A DNA stretch of 64,000 nt, taken from NCBI RefSeq assembly GCF_003149085.1, contig NZ_QGDT01000001.1, forward strand, positions 558,001-622,000. The letters are read 5' to 3'. Of this stretch, positions 25,322 through 34,705 are shown in pieces. The notes beneath the pieces were generated by a model, which saw only the letters and a list, made by a program, of their open reading frames with translations, ran no database searches and was not told where the DNA came from. The position numbers and the translations under genes are program-made. Origin of the DNA: Dyadobacter jejuensis. Its GTDB lineage: Bacteria; Bacteroidota; Bacteroidia; Cytophagales; Spirosomataceae. Within the stretch, counting starts at the first letter, position 1, and each line of letters begins with the position of its first letter.

Positions 25322-27292
25322 TCAATATGAGGTCTTGATAAAATTATACGATTCTCTTCCTGCTCGCACACTATAAAGCCCCTCTGAAAGTGTGCTCAAA
25401 TCGATTTTTGTCTTATAACTTACCGATTGGAACTGCCTTACAATCTGCCCTTTCGAATTGTATATTTCAATGGATTGAGTTGGAGAAGAGGTTTCGATAA
25501 TTAGGAAATTTTGGGCAGGATTTGGGTAAGCGAGCAGGGGTTGGTAGTCGCCAATCAGGGCGTTGGCAATGCGGCTATAACTCCAGCTGCCATCCTTGTC
25601 TACCATCTTCAGACGGTAGTAATATTGAATAGGCGTAGGTGCTTGCAAAAACTCCTGGTCGAAAAAGTTATATTTTGTTAATTTATGGGATTCCCCTTGA
25701 GCCGCTACTTGGGTGAGGGCTGTGAATCGATTAGGGTCGGTACCACGTTCTATTTGAAAGTAGTCGGCGTTGGTTTCGTGCGTAGTGGACCAGCTCAAAG
25801 CGACCGACTTATTCTCTTGGGCCTCTGCCTTAAAATACGCTAAGGTAACGGGTAGGGCGGTAGAGGGGATGAAATAGCTTGGGGTGTACACAATATTGTT
25901 ATAAGCATCGGTGGCTTTTAGTTTGAGCAAGCCAGGGTTGGCTGCATATTGTTGGCCCGAAGCGAGAGGGACATGGCAATCGCCAGCATCCATCCAGTCA
26001 TAGGCGCTCCATCCGGCTTGGGCCATAAGAACAGGGGTGGAACCATTGCCATCGCTGACGATCTGGGGTTGGGGCAATGCCTCGTAGGCCGGGGCCTGTA
26101 GAAAGAAGGCCTCGTCGAGGGAATTGGCCCATTGCTGAGCGAGGAACTCGAGCCCCGGACCCGAAAAGTGGACGCTATCGGACCGATACTCAGCCGAGAA
26201 ATAGGGGTCGGTATCGGGACCGGGGTATACATAAGGGTGGTGTTCCTCGGGAAGTCCCATTCCTGATAAGGCATTTTGTGCTTCAATGACGGGAGGCCAT
26301 ACCCGGCTGGTACCGTTAACCGTAAATCGACTCGCCCTGGCCACTAGCCAGGGAAGGTTGGGCTTGCCAGAAAGGCTGCGGCTGGCGTCTATCACCTCCT
26401 TTAGGTCGTCATAATATTGGGCCTTGGTACGTTCTACCACATTGTCGGATTCGCCTTGGTGCCAGAGAACGGCTCTAACGCCCAGTTGGGCAATATAATT
26501 GTTGAGGGCTAGTCGGAGATGACCGAATGGCAATCCCTGAGGGAAAGCATAACCCCACGGAGTAACGGTAGGCAGGGGATTGTGAAAGTCGATACTCTCC
26601 TTCCAATTCCACAACCCAGTGCTCGACCAGCCTGAATTGAATATCATCACGGGAACACCCAGCTTTTGGACCATTTTGTCTCCGAAACTGCCCCAGCACC
26701 AGGCATAATTTCCAAATGGGGCCGTTTTGGTATCCTGATTAAGATGGACATATTCATAACAGGGGAGCTGGACTTGTTCATAGGGTTTAATGGGGACGTT
26801 TTGGAAATTGACGCTGCTGACAGCATCTTCCTGTGCGCCAGGGCCCGATACATGGTGGTCGCCCCCAGTGGAGTTGGATTGGCCTGCCACCACAAACACT
26901 TCTCCCACGCCCACGTGGTCCACACTAGAGGTGGTGGTAACTTGGCCTGCTTTGATGCCCCGGGCCTCAAGCCGGTACCAGCCGCCACTAACGGTAAGCG
27001 AACTCGTGAAGTTACTGCATATATTGGGACCACTTACCTCCTGCCAACCTGTGGCAGGAGCCGCCGTACCTAGTACCGGACCCGAAGAACTCGATGAGAG
27101 GGGGACTAGCCTATATTCTATTCGGTCCACACAACTTTGTACATAACCCGACACTTGTAAGGTATGTTGGTTGTTTCCATTGCGCTGGAATACCACCCTA
27201 TCTTGAGGGCTGGTCAGGATGATTTGTGCTTCTGCCTGAGGGAGTGCGTATAGCATCAGGCAGAAGATGTTTTGAAAGCAGAATTTTTTCAT
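25322..27292 (-). CDS. T9SS-secreted SGNH/sialate O-acetylesterase-type hydrolase
   Basis: 656 residues. Signal peptide (FCLMLYALPQAEAQ), an N-terminal beta domain to about residue 125, then an SGNH esterase domain of the sialic-acid acetylesterase/acetylxylan type: block I VFVVAGQSNSTGG (nucleophile Ser), WHQGESDN (block V-like), and the DSVHFSGPGLEFLAQQW Asp-His pair near 385. A fibronectin-like region (about 480-580) follows and then a C-terminal type A sorting domain (YPNPAQNFLIIET...KIDLSTLSEGLYSVRA). It should be exported by T9SS and either released or fixed on the cell surface, where it removes acetyl groups from polysaccharide or sialic-acid-like sugars. Base composition is normal, unlike the neighbouring C25 genes. 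Confidence 0.85.
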   Translation of the reverse strand: MKKFCFQNIFCLMLYALPQAEAQIILTSPQDRVVFQRNGNNQHTLQVSGYVQSCVDRIEYRLVPLSSSSSGPVLGTAAPATGWQEVSGPNICSNFTSSLTVSGGWYRLEARGIKAGQVTTTSSVDHVGVGEVFVVAGQSNSTGGDHHVSGPGAQEDAVSSVNFQNVPIKPYEQVQLPCYEYVHLNQDTKTAPFGNYAWCWGSFGDKMVQKLGVPVMIFNSGWSSTGLWNWKESIDFHNPLPTVTPWGYAFPQGLPFGHLRLALNNYIAQLGVRAVLWHQGESDNVVERTKAQYYDDLKEVIDASRSLSGKPNLPWLVARASRFTVNGTSRVWPPVIEAQNALSGMGLPEEHHPYVYPGPDTDPYFSAEYRSDSVHFSGPGLEFLAQQWANSLDEAFFLQAPAYEALPQPQIVSDGNGSTPVLMAQAGWSAYDWMDAGDCHVPLASGQQYAANPGLLKLKATDAYNNIVYTPSYFIPSTALPVTLAYFKAEAQENKSVALSWSTTHETNADYFQIERGTDPNRFTALTQVAAQGESHKLTKYNFFDQEFLQAPTPIQYYYRLKMVDKDGSWSYSRIANALIGDYQPLLAYPNPAQNFLIIETSSPTQSIEIYNSKGQIVRQFQSVSYKTKIDLSTLSEGLYSVRAGRESYNFIKTSY

Positions 27293-27909
27293 AGTGTGTA
27301 TAAAGCGATAATTGGTATTATCGGGGTGAATTTTAGCATGTTTTTAGGATGAATGAGGGTTTTGAGCTATTGGCTGGCAATCTACAAAAGTTCATTGTAG
27401 AAATATGTAGTCTAAAAGTAGTTTTTATTTCCCGGCAAATTCGACTAGGTCTGACGTTATATGATAAATTGAATGTACTACAAAAAAAGCTATACATCAA
27501 TCAATAGAAATTCTATAGTTACTAAAATATCGATTATAGTTTCGTGGTATTTGGTTTTATTTTTGAATTAAATATTAGTTTAATGGCATATTTTAATGAA
27601 GGTAAGCCATTTGTAAACAAGGAGTTACGCGGAAATGAACGGTGTAAATCAGTCAAGGGTTGTCGGAGGGTCCTGGGGGCCAGGAGCCGTTTTAAGGGAA
27701 TTAGCCCTTTTTATGATTGAAAGAATTGAGGTAGAGGCAAGTTATCTTAAGGTTGGTAGGACATTTATTTAAATAAAAGGTCAAATTATTGTAACTTTGA
27801 TCCTTAAAAATCGTATTCTATATGGCAGTTCTGATGCGCTGTCGAACTAATTTAGCTCAAAGCTTCAACAACTTAGAACTATATACCAATAATAAAAACA
27901 GCAGATATT
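27293..27909. other. AT-rich intergenic region before the C25 pair
   Basis: 617 bp with no supported gene. Both strands have many stops. One short frame, 27635-27730, codes 31 residues without resemblance to anything I know. A GC-rich patch (27661-27700) contains a palindrome-like GGGTCCTGGGGGCCAGGA. TAACTTTG at 27792-27799 is the likely -7 element of the C25 operon. This is the left edge of the AT-rich island. Confidence 0.6.
27792..27799 (+). promoter_or_regulatory. -7 element upstream of the C25 peptidase operon
   Basis: TAACTTTG is an exact TAnnTTTG match, 111 bp before the ATG at 27910. No TTTG is found 19-21 bp upstream, so only half the promoter is recognised. Confidence 0.4.
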
Positions 27910-30837
27910 ATGAAAATAAGGATGTTTACGAGAAAACTATGGTTGTTCGCTATCATATTAGGCAGTGTAGCGGTGAACAGTCAAGCCCAGTGGAGTGGGG
28001 CATATGGGAATGAGTGGCTGGAAAATAAATATAGCCAGGAGTGGGTGAAGATTGAAGTGAGTGAAAAGGGGGTGCAAAAAGTGACGCTTACTGGGAATTT
28101 TTTGAACAAAGCGAATCAATTGCATTTATATCACAGAGGTGAGGAGGTTGCCTTGATTTCTGCTTCGGAGTCGGAAATTGAATTTTACGGGGTACCTAAT
28201 GATGGGGAGTCAGACGCTTTACTTTACAGGCCTTATACAGGCGTTCGGGCTAATCCATACTACAGCTGGTTCTCGGATAAAAGTGCTTATTTCCTTACAT
28301 ACTCATCTACTAGTCCAACCAAGTTAGCAGTAAATCAAGCGATTATTGCACCGACGGGTACGCCTGAACCATATCATATAGCAGAGGAACTGATTGTTTA
28401 TTCGAATAGTGACAATTATGATGGTACCCAAAATTTTGTCTATCATAGTTTGGATCAAAGTTATTTTGTTGAGGGGAAAGGTCGATCAAGTAAGGCTTAT
28501 CTAAAAAAAGACAATGGTAATGGGACATTTTTTGGGAATCCAGTATTTGGTTATAACTTTCAATTAAAGAATCTAGTAGTTACGCCAACCAAACAGCCTG
28601 AAATAGAGATCTTGTTAAATGGTAGAACATTTAGTAGTAATAGCATACAAGCTTCGGTCGGAAAGTCTGCTTCAAGTTTGACAGATTATCCTGGTTTAAT
28701 TCAATTTTCAGACTTTATACCTTATAAAGCTAATTACACTATTCCAGTTAGTACAGATTTAGCATCTTCAAGCGTAGATATAAATGGAAATGGTTATTTT
28801 CAAGTTGAATCTAAAAAAGTTACCACTTCTGATTACTCAACTGGGATTTATTCGGTATCATATACTCTGCTGACTTACCCTCAGGCATTTGATATGAATG
28901 CCTCCGAAGAAAAAGTTTTCAAATTGATACCTGCGGCAGGTACCGAGACCACAATTAACATATCCAATGTCCCAACAGGAGTTAGGGTTATGAATATTAC
29001 GGACCTTAATAATGTAAGTTTGATAAATGGGGTTCAAAATGGAAATGATTTGCAGGTTGTCGTTAAGCGTGAAGTTGGACAGGAATTAATACTTTTGGTG
29101 TCGAAAAGGACAATTAATGGAGTTGGAAGTAATGTGGTTTTTAACAATCATATTCCGTCAGACAAGGATTATCTAATAATAACAAATGAGAATCTCTACT
29201 CGGAGGCTTTGAATTATGCGTCATACCGTTCCACATTAGGAGGAGGTTACAGAACTTTGGTTGTCAAAATAGAAGATATATATAATCAATATAATTATGG
29301 AGAGCCTAGTCCGGTTGCTATACGTCGTTTTGTTGATTTTATGTTAAAGGATGGAGTTCGGGATAAACATAACTTATTGTTAATAGGTCCATCTACAACG
29401 GCGTGGAACAAAATGCCTCGAGAACTGGCTGGGGATGTGCCTACCATTGGATTTCCAGGATCTGATGTTCTACTGATAGAGGGTCTCGCTGGAAAGGCAT
29501 CTGAAGTTGGTGCGATCCCAATGGGGAGAATTCCTGCCACTGAGCCGACACAAGTATCAAATTACCTTAATAAAGTCAAGAGTTATGAAGGCTCTCAAGC
29601 AGATTTAACTTGGCGAAAAAATGTCTTACATATTAGTGGTGGTTTAAGGTATAATGAAAATGTGAAATTCGGTAATTATTTGGCTAATGAAGTTGCTAAA
29701 GTAACTTCTTTTCCGTTTGAAGGGTCAGTAAAGGCTTTCATTAAGGCGGATGGGGATTACGGCTATCCGAATACAACATTAAATATTGCCTCTGACATCA
29801 ATAATGGAACAGGGTTTACTGCATATTTTGGACACGGGTCTTCCCATTATACGGATAATAATTTGGGCTATGCCACTGATCCGGCGCGAGGTTACTCAAA
29901 TTCAGGGAAATATCCCGTAATGTATTTTAATGGCTGTGGTGTTGGAAATATTTTCAATGGAGCTTTTGGCGCATATCCAACCTCCCCTGTATCAAATCAA
30001 ATACCGCTAAGTTCGGATTGGCTTTTAGCTGAAAATAAGGGTTCAATAGCATTTATAGGTAATAGTTATTATGCATTTGAAACATCTTCTTACGACTTTA
30101 TCGAGGCATTATATGATCAATTATTCAAAGCTGATGGCTCTAGAGCTACCTTAGGATCGTTACATCGTGCTGCTGGGCTGACAATTATGACGGGTAGTAG
30201 TACTGGAAGGATTGCTGCAAGTTCTTATGATATGGCAAATACGCATCAAACGCTATTGTTGGGAGATCCAGCTTTACAAGTTCTTAATGTTACCGACCCA
30301 CTACCTGTAGAATTAATGAGTTTTAAAGGTAAAATGATGGAGGATAATTCTATTGAATTAAATTGGAGAACTGCTTGGGAGAAGGGGAACAGTCATTTTG
30401 AGGTTCAGAGAAGTGGTGACTCCAAGAGTTTTAAAAGTATTGGGGTCGTTGATGGTAAAGGTGATACGAGCTCGGAGAGCTTTTATGTATTTAACGATTT
30501 AAATCCAATAGATGGGAAAAACTATTATAGATTAGTGCAACATGATCTTGGCACTGATTTGTCTTCTGGTGTTATGTCTAGAATTATTTATGTGGATGGG
30601 TTTACTTCAAAAAATATCATTGTAAAACCTAATCCTACTTATGATAAGGCTCAGTTAGTATTACCTAATGATATTCAAATTGAGTCTTTGGAGTTAACTA
30701 ATGCTAACGGACAATTATACCCTGTTCTCTTTTCAGGTCTCGAGATCGATTTATCTCAAGTTCCTAAAGGATTGTACTTACTACAAATCAAAACGGTTAA
30801 TGGGGAAGTGCTTACTAGAAAAATTTTAAAAAATTAA
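27910..30837 (+). CDS. C25 (gingipain/PorU-like) peptidase with T9SS sorting domain, first of a tandem pair
   Basis: 975 residues. Signal peptide (LWLFAIILGSVAVNSQAQ), a large beta-rich N-terminal domain with a WSGxxGNEWL start, and a C25 catalytic domain about residues 430-800. The catalytic dyad is His642 (YFGHGSSHYTDN) and Cys676 (YFNGCGVGNIF), 34 residues apart as in gingipains (33). The conserved segment GEPSPVAIRRFVD and the SGG-type beta-strands also fit. Then a fibronectin-like domain (PVELMSFKGKMMEDNSIELNWRT) and a type A sorting domain (IVKPNPTYDKAQLVLPN...VPKGLYLLQIKT). It resembles annotated PorU2-type proteins, but is shorter. Likely a surface or secreted cysteine protease or a T9SS sortase-like enzyme. 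It is 33 bp upstream of a paralogue. Confidence 0.85.
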   Translation: MKIRMFTRKLWLFAIILGSVAVNSQAQWSGAYGNEWLENKYSQEWVKIEVSEKGVQKVTLTGNFLNKANQLHLYHRGEEVALISASESEIEFYGVPNDGESDALLYRPYTGVRANPYYSWFSDKSAYFLTYSSTSPTKLAVNQAIIAPTGTPEPYHIAEELIVYSNSDNYDGTQNFVYHSLDQSYFVEGKGRSSKAYLKKDNGNGTFFGNPVFGYNFQLKNLVVTPTKQPEIEILLNGRTFSSNSIQASVGKSASSLTDYPGLIQFSDFIPYKANYTIPVSTDLASSSVDINGNGYFQVESKKVTTSDYSTGIYSVSYTLLTYPQAFDMNASEEKVFKLIPAAGTETTINISNVPTGVRVMNITDLNNVSLINGVQNGNDLQVVVKREVGQELILLVSKRTINGVGSNVVFNNHIPSDKDYLIITNENLYSEALNYASYRSTLGGGYRTLVVKIEDIYNQYNYGEPSPVAIRRFVDFMLKDGVRDKHNLLLIGPSTTAWNKMPRELAGDVPTIGFPGSDVLLIEGLAGKASEVGAIPMGRIPATEPTQVSNYLNKVKSYEGSQADLTWRKNVLHISGGLRYNENVKFGNYLANEVAKVTSFPFEGSVKAFIKADGDYGYPNTTLNIASDINNGTGFTAYFGHGSSHYTDNNLGYATDPARGYSNSGKYPVMYFNGCGVGNIFNGAFGAYPTSPVSNQIPLSSDWLLAENKGSIAFIGNSYYAFETSSYDFIEALYDQLFKADGSRATLGSLHRAAGLTIMTGSSTGRIAASSYDMANTHQTLLLGDPALQVLNVTDPLPVELMSFKGKMMEDNSIELNWRTAWEKGNSHFEVQRSGDSKSFKSIGVVDGKGDTSSESFYVFNDLNPIDGKNYYRLVQHDLGTDLSSGVMSRIIYVDGFTSKNIIVKPNPTYDKAQLVLPNDIQIESLELTNANGQLYPVLFSGLEIDLSQVPKGLYLLQIKTVNGEVLTRKILKN

Positions 30838-30869
30838 TGTTATCAATTAATTAGAGTATCTATAAGCAT

Positions 30870-33800
30870 ATGAGAGTAACATTATTTATCCGTCTCTGTA
30901 TTTGGCTTTGTTTTTTTACCTTTTGTAAGGTAAATGCTCAGTCAAAATGGAGTGGGGTACATGGAAATGAATGGCTAGCTAACCAATATGGGCAACGATG
31001 GTTTAAAATAGTTGTTGACAGCGAAGGGTTACAGCGCGTGATTTTACCTGAAGGCCTAAAGACAAAATATGATAAACTGAAACTTTATCGGAGAGGAGTT
31101 GAGATAAGTTTAATCTCAGCTACTCCTGATTACATTGAGTTTTATGCCGAAAAGAATTTAGGTGAGTCGGATGCATTATTATATAGACCATATACCGGAC
31201 ATAAAGAAAACCCTTATTATAGCTGGTATTCTGATAAAAGTACCTATTTCCTAACATATGGGGAAGAACGGACAAAACAATCTAATACATTAGTAAGTAA
31301 GCTTGAAGATGCCGTAACTGAGAAATTTCATTTGGCAAGTAAAGTACTAACTTTTACTGAAAGTGACACTTATGATGGAAGTCAGAATTATCAATATCAT
31401 ACCTTAGATCAGAGTTATTTAATCGAAGGTAAAGGCCGTTCAAGTAAAGCCATTTTTAAGTTGATAAAGGAAGATGGGACATTTGAAGGGAATCCAAAAC
31501 TTTTGGTACCCATTCAGATAGAAAACATTGCAGAGACAGAGGATTTATCTCCAAGTCTTACTTTCCAATTGAACGGACGTACATTTAGCAGAAGCTTAGT
31601 TAAAGCTTCAATTGGTAAAAGTTCGACTAATCTTAGGGAACTTAATCAAAGTTTTAATCTCGACGGTTTTTCAATATTAAATCAGGTTATAGAACTAAAG
31701 GCTCAAAGTGATTTAAATGGAGATGGTAGTTTTGTTATTCAATTTGAACCTTCAAATAATACCTCGAGTTATTCATCAACAAGTATTTTTTCTGTAAATT
31801 TTATAGAGGTTAAGTACCCTCAATTATTTAATTTAGGATCAGCGGAGTCTAAAATTTATACTTTTCTTCCAACAAACAGAAATACAAGTACATTTATTGT
31901 GCCAGATGCCTCAGATGGAACACGAGCTTTCGATATTTCCGATCCGAGGAATCCAATAATCATCAATGGTATACGGGAAGGAAAGGAACTTAAGTGTACG
32001 ATTCAGAGAGCCCAAGGGAAGAATGCTGCTGTTATTGTGACGAACGGTTATCAAGAAATTGAGGAAATAGAAGAGGTTCATTTTACAGAGTTAAATCCAG
32101 AAGATAGTGACTATTTGATCATTTCAAATGATAAGTTAATTAGTTCCGCACAAAGCTATAGCAACTATCGTTCAAGCTCCATAGGAGGAAGCCATCGTAG
32201 TTTAGTTGTTTCTATCAAGGATATTTATAATCAATTTAATTACGGAGAACCCAGTCCAGTTGCTATACGCCGTTTTGTTGATTATATGGTAAGTGCTGGA
32301 ATCCGTAAGGATCATTATTTACTATTAGTAGGGACTTCAAATACTTTATGGAATCGAATGAAAAAGGAATTGGTAGATGAAGTCCCTACAATTGGTTTTC
32401 CTGGCTCTGATTTACTATTAACAGAAGGATTAGGTGGTGTACCTGTGGATGTTCCGGCGATACCTGTTGGTCGCCTGTCGGCTACTGAAAATGAACAGGT
32501 ATATAATTATTTGAAGAAGGTCCAGAAATATGAAGCCAATACCACAACATACTGGAAAAAGAACGTACTACATGTTAGTGGTGGTAAGTCAGCTAGTGAG
32601 ATCCAGCAACTAGCCAGCATATTGTCAAACCTTGAAAACGTCGTTAAGTCTGGACCTTTAGGGGGACATATTAAGTCCTTTGTAAAACCAAGTCCAATTG
32701 AAGTAAGTGATGTTAATATTACACCTGAAGTCAATTCTGGGGTTGGAATGATCACATATGTAGGACACGGTTCTTCCACTGTAACTGACTATGATTTAGG
32801 GTATGTTTCTGATCCAAATAGGGGTTATCTAAATTCAGAAAATTCACCCTTAATGTATTTTAATGGATGTGGGGTAGCTAATATCTTTAATGGACGAAAC
32901 AATCCAAATGTTTCAGCCGTTGACCGATTGCCGTTGTCAACGGATTGGATTTTAAATGAGACAGGGAGTATTGCAATTATTGCCAATACATATTATAGTT
33001 TTGCTTCGACCTCTGCTCGTTACTTGGATAGATTATATAATAAATTATTTAAATCTAATGATGAATTATCCATTGGGCAAATCCAGAAAGCAATTGCTGA
33101 AGAGCTTGTATCGAATGGGTTTACTGAATTTGATAGGGCCAATCTTCATCAATCACTTTTACAAGGAGATCCATCCTTAAGGCTTCTTAAAATGGATCCG
33201 TTAGACTATTCGGTGCGGAAATCTACTGACATATTTTTGAAATCAATTACACCAGGCAAACTGATTGGCGAAGAGGAAATGATAAATGTAGGTGTTATAG
33301 TATATAATAATGGTGCAAATACATCTACCCAGAGTTTTCCTATTGAAATTTCATTGTTAAACAATTTGGGGGAAATTACAAAAGTTAGTCATAATGCCGA
33401 AGCGATAGCTTATTCTGATACGATACTCGTGGAAATACCTACTCCAAATAATATATCTAGAGTGACTATTTCAGTTGATCCTGAGAATACACTTAAGGAA
33501 ATTAATCGTCTAAATAATAAGAACGATCTATTAGTTAATTGGGGAAATGCGAAGGAGGTCGGTTTTTATTCGGGTATTGATCAAACCGATGAAATAGCGC
33601 CACTGTTGTCGGTGAAATTCAATAATAATAGAATTGTCAACGAGAAAAGTTTTATAAGTTTCCCATTGATTAGCGTACAATTAATGGATAATAGTTACTT
33701 GGTAATAGACAGCACTTTAATAGATTTATATATTAAAGAGTGTTGGGATAGTTCCTGTGAATTTGTCAAGTTGGGATATTCTTCTAATTTATTAGCCATT

Positions 33801-34211
33801 TCAGCTAATGAGGATGGGTCTCTTATAGTTAATTATAATGCAGAGGGTGTAAGGACAGGGCAGTATGAGTTATTGGTAAATGCGAGAGATATCCATGGAA
33901 ATTCAATTGAAATGCCCTATAGAGTTAAATTTGAGGTTGGACAAGTTAATAATAAACCTTCGGTCCTTGTATATCCAAATCCATTTAGGGGTTTTGTGAA
34001 ATTTAACTTTGGTGATCTAAATAGTAAGTCCATAGTTATAGAGTTTTATAATAATAGTGGTCAATTTATTGATAGAGTGACTTCAAATGGTAGCCAGTCG
34101 GAGATATTTTGGTTCCCAGAAGATAAAACGGGCTTACTAATTTATAAGGCAAAAGTGACGTCTTTAACTGGGGAAATAACAGATTTTGCGGGTACAATTG
34201 TATCTTTATGA
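30870..34211 (+). CDS. C25 (gingipain/PorU-like) peptidase, second of the tandem pair
   Basis: 1113 residues, paralogous over the first 800 with the preceding gene (WSGVHGNEWLANQY versus WSGAYGNEWLENKY; GEPSPVAIRRFVD in both). Signal peptide FIRLCIWLCFFTFCKVNAQ. The dyad is His633 (YVGHGSSTVTDYD) and Cys667 (YFNGCGVANIF), again 34 apart. After the catalytic domain come a CARDB-like domain (about 790-895), a further beta domain, and a C-terminal sorting domain (LVYPNPFRGFVKFNFGDLNS...IVIEFYNNSGQ). The two proteins have diverged (roughly half identity by eye), so the duplication is old. Codon use is AT-rich, with many TTA and AAT codons. Separated from the previous gene by 32 bp, so co-transcribed. 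Confidence 0.85.
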   Translation: MRVTLFIRLCIWLCFFTFCKVNAQSKWSGVHGNEWLANQYGQRWFKIVVDSEGLQRVILPEGLKTKYDKLKLYRRGVEISLISATPDYIEFYAEKNLGESDALLYRPYTGHKENPYYSWYSDKSTYFLTYGEERTKQSNTLVSKLEDAVTEKFHLASKVLTFTESDTYDGSQNYQYHTLDQSYLIEGKGRSSKAIFKLIKEDGTFEGNPKLLVPIQIENIAETEDLSPSLTFQLNGRTFSRSLVKASIGKSSTNLRELNQSFNLDGFSILNQVIELKAQSDLNGDGSFVIQFEPSNNTSSYSSTSIFSVNFIEVKYPQLFNLGSAESKIYTFLPTNRNTSTFIVPDASDGTRAFDISDPRNPIIINGIREGKELKCTIQRAQGKNAAVIVTNGYQEIEEIEEVHFTELNPEDSDYLIISNDKLISSAQSYSNYRSSSIGGSHRSLVVSIKDIYNQFNYGEPSPVAIRRFVDYMVSAGIRKDHYLLLVGTSNTLWNRMKKELVDEVPTIGFPGSDLLLTEGLGGVPVDVPAIPVGRLSATENEQVYNYLKKVQKYEANTTTYWKKNVLHVSGGKSASEIQQLASILSNLENVVKSGPLGGHIKSFVKPSPIEVSDVNITPEVNSGVGMITYVGHGSSTVTDYDLGYVSDPNRGYLNSENSPLMYFNGCGVANIFNGRNNPNVSAVDRLPLSTDWILNETGSIAIIANTYYSFASTSARYLDRLYNKLFKSNDELSIGQIQKAIAEELVSNGFTEFDRANLHQSLLQGDPSLRLLKMDPLDYSVRKSTDIFLKSITPGKLIGEEEMINVGVIVYNNGANTSTQSFPIEISLLNNLGEITKVSHNAEAIAYSDTILVEIPTPNNISRVTISVDPENTLKEINRLNNKNDLLVNWGNAKEVGFYSGIDQTDEIAPLLSVKFNNNRIVNEKSFISFPLISVQLMDNSYLVIDSTLIDLYIKECWDSSCEFVKLGYSSNLLAISANEDGSLIVNYNAEGVRTGQYELLVNARDIHGNSIEMPYRVKFEVGQVNNKPSVLVYPNPFRGFVKFNFGDLNSKSIVIEFYNNSGQFIDRVTSNGSQSEIFWFPEDKTGLLIYKAKVTSLTGEITDFAGTIVSL

Positions 34212-34705
34212 ATATAATAATCACTTTATATTCGAAACAATAATCAATTCATAGTTATGGTCGGAAGCTTTTCTTATAAATTTCAGAGAAGTATTTGAGA
34301 CAATTATTAATAGTGAGTTTCTACGATTATCGTATAAATTAAGAAACTTCATTATAATTACATTGGCGGTCAGGCTTGTAAATTCAGTATTATCGTGTAA
34401 GTTCTCAATACTGTTCATACCAATAGTCATAGGAGTGAACTTTTTATTTTATAGTACCGTACTTTGATCTTGTAGCGTAAACAAGCTATGGTTGAGTGGT
34501 GTTGACTTTTCTGAGATAAGGAGTTGGAGGAAGATTAAAGGTTTTGACAATAGAGATATTAATGATACTTTATATGGATTATCAAGAGGTAACAATGGAT
34601 ATAGTAGGTTCTCTTTTAACTTCTAATACCTAGTATTCCTAGATACCTCTTTTACCCCTAAGCACACCTTGTATTGTAAGGGAATAACTAAGGAGATAAA
34701 TCATT
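34212..34705. other. AT-rich non-coding gap between the C25 pair and the lasso cyclase
   Basis: 494 bp, no intact gene. Reading one frame of the plus strand from 34255 to 34626 gives peptide-like stretches broken by a single TGA (see separate entry). A minus-strand frame of 69 codons (34221-34430) has no recognisable features. No terminator hairpin is visible. The two large genes converge here. Confidence 0.5.
34255..34626 (+). pseudogene. Possible decayed protein-coding remnant
   Basis: In one plus-strand frame, 34255-34464 and 34468-34626 are open and joined across a TGA at 34465-34467. The second part ends in NNGYSRFSFNF followed by a stop, resembling the aromatic C-terminus of an outer-membrane barrel. 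No start codon is present. The peptide FETIINS appears twice, with synonymous codons (near 34231 and 34301), which may be chance. I cannot assign a family. Low confidence. Confidence 0.2.

Noticed and set aside
27635-27730. A 31-codon frame upstream of the C25 genes
   Set aside because: It starts with ATG but ends after 31 codons, has no known pattern, and lies in AT-rich sequence with many stops. Coding is not supported.
27910-34211. The C25 peptidases considered as the leader peptidase of the lasso locus
   Set aside because: They have signal peptides and T9SS sorting domains, so they work outside the cell, while lasso leader removal takes place in the cytosol.
34221-34430. Minus-strand 69-codon frame between the C25 genes and the lasso cyclase, considered as a missing lasso B1 protein
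   Set aside because: It has no PqqD/RRE pattern and no transglutaminase-like motif, and overlaps the plus-strand remnant. Chance frame more likely.
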